From Caldisericia bacterium (GTDB taxonomy: Bacteria > Caldisericota > Caldisericia > B22-G15), in NCBI GenBank assembly GCA_021158845.1, contig JAGGSY010000005.1:1-11895 (forward strand): 11,895 nucleotides of DNA, given 5' to 3'. This document shows positions 11,699-11,895 of the stretch, piece by piece; within the stretch, counting starts at the first letter, position 1; every line of letters begins with the position of its first letter. The notes beneath the pieces are model-generated. The model ran no database searches. It was not told the DNA's origin and saw only the letters and a list, made by a program, of their open reading frames with translations. The position numbers and the translations under genes are program-made.

Positions 11699-11895
11699 AT
11701 GAAGAATATACTTCCACACATCTACTATCTCTTTATAGGTTTTATATCATCATCTCTATTTACCCCATTATCCATATATATTGGAAATAGGTTTAAGATA
11801 GTTGACAAACCCCATGAAAAAAGAGGTGAAAGAGAGAAGATAACACCAAAAATAATTCCAAGAAGCGGGGGATTAACAATATACTTCTCATTTCT
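11699..11895 (+). CDS. WecA/TagO/MraY-family polyprenyl-phosphate glycosylphosphotransferase, N-terminal part
   Basis: Runs off the right edge; 65 residues are visible. The family moves a sugar phosphate (for example GlcNAc-1-phosphate) from a UDP-sugar onto undecaprenyl phosphate to begin cell-surface polymers. Visible signs are a first hydrophobic helix (about 4-28) ending in LFTPLSIYIGN, the cytoplasmic IVDKP motif (34-38), and IIPRSGGLTIY (52-62), which matches the family PIPRxGG motif. A second membrane helix then begins. In the usual RKxH stretch before PIPR the His position is Thr here (T49), a small oddity that could be a lineage variant. ATG 11699 follows the upp stop with no gap and has a weak ribosome-binding site, so it is probably reached by coupled ribosomes. 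The family is clear; which member (WecA-like rather than MraY) is suggested by context only. Confidence 0.82.
   Translation, partial: MKNILPHIYYLFIGFISSSLFTPLSIYIGNRFKIVDKPHEKRGEREKITPKIIPRSGGLTIYFSF

Overview
The window is a compact, AT-rich bacterial chromosome segment holding mostly core housekeeping genes. The four tRNA genes are clearly richer in G+C than the coding DNA around them (tRNA-Asp is about 64% by count). Together with Lys/Glu-rich proteins and heavy AGA/ATA/GGA codon use, this suggests a thermophilic, low-GC, deep-branching anaerobe (Thermotogota, Caldisericota, Dictyoglomota or similar). That placement is inference; the lineage cannot be fixed from these bases. I see no mobile element, CRISPR array, phage gene or sign of recent transfer.

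Layout. Everything from the left edge to 4220 is on the minus strand; everything from 4360 to the right edge is on the plus strand. The two halves diverge from a 139-bp intergenic region at 4221-4359. In transcription order, the left half is a tight operon of repair/quality-control genes: Sir2 deacylase, RidA-like protein, HD-domain hydrolase, O6-alkylguanine-DNA alkyltransferase. These are joined by overlaps of 3 to 17 nt. Next comes a promoter region with a 14-nt direct repeat, then rplM-rpsI (uL13-uS9), then minD-minE. The operon probably continues off the left edge, since a ribosome-binding site is the last thing visible there.

The right half starts with a consensus-like promoter and four CCA-encoding tRNA genes (Val-CAC, Asp-GTC, Gly-GCC, Thr-CGT). 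Only 17 nt after the last tRNA comes hppA, a membrane-integral pyrophosphatase whose diagnostic residues predict a K+-dependent, probably Na+-pumping enzyme. After hppA lie rho, tdk, an unrecognised gene, prfA, prmC, upp and the start of a WecA/TagO-type glycosylphosphotransferase gene. This resembles the Firmicutes rho-(rpmE)-tdk-prfA-prmC...upp neighbourhood, but rpmE is missing and an unknown gene sits before prfA.

How the genes work together. The right half links translation (tRNAs, release factor 1 and the methyltransferase that modifies it), transcription termination (Rho), pyrimidine salvage (Tdk, Upp) and pyrophosphate-driven ion pumping. The PPi hydrolysed by HppA is made by tRNA charging and by reactions such as uracil phosphoribosylation. 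Starts are often non-ATG (minD TTG, minE GTG, prmC and the unknown gene probably TTG). Several Shine-Dalgarno sequences are written into Lys/Glu codons at the end of the preceding gene. I found no clear intrinsic terminator.

I did not find a convincing new biological system. The observations most worth checking are the tRNA-hppA transcript arrangement, the repeated promoter module before rplM, minDE without minC next to ribosomal-protein genes, the repair-gene operon, and the unidentified gene between tdk and prfA.
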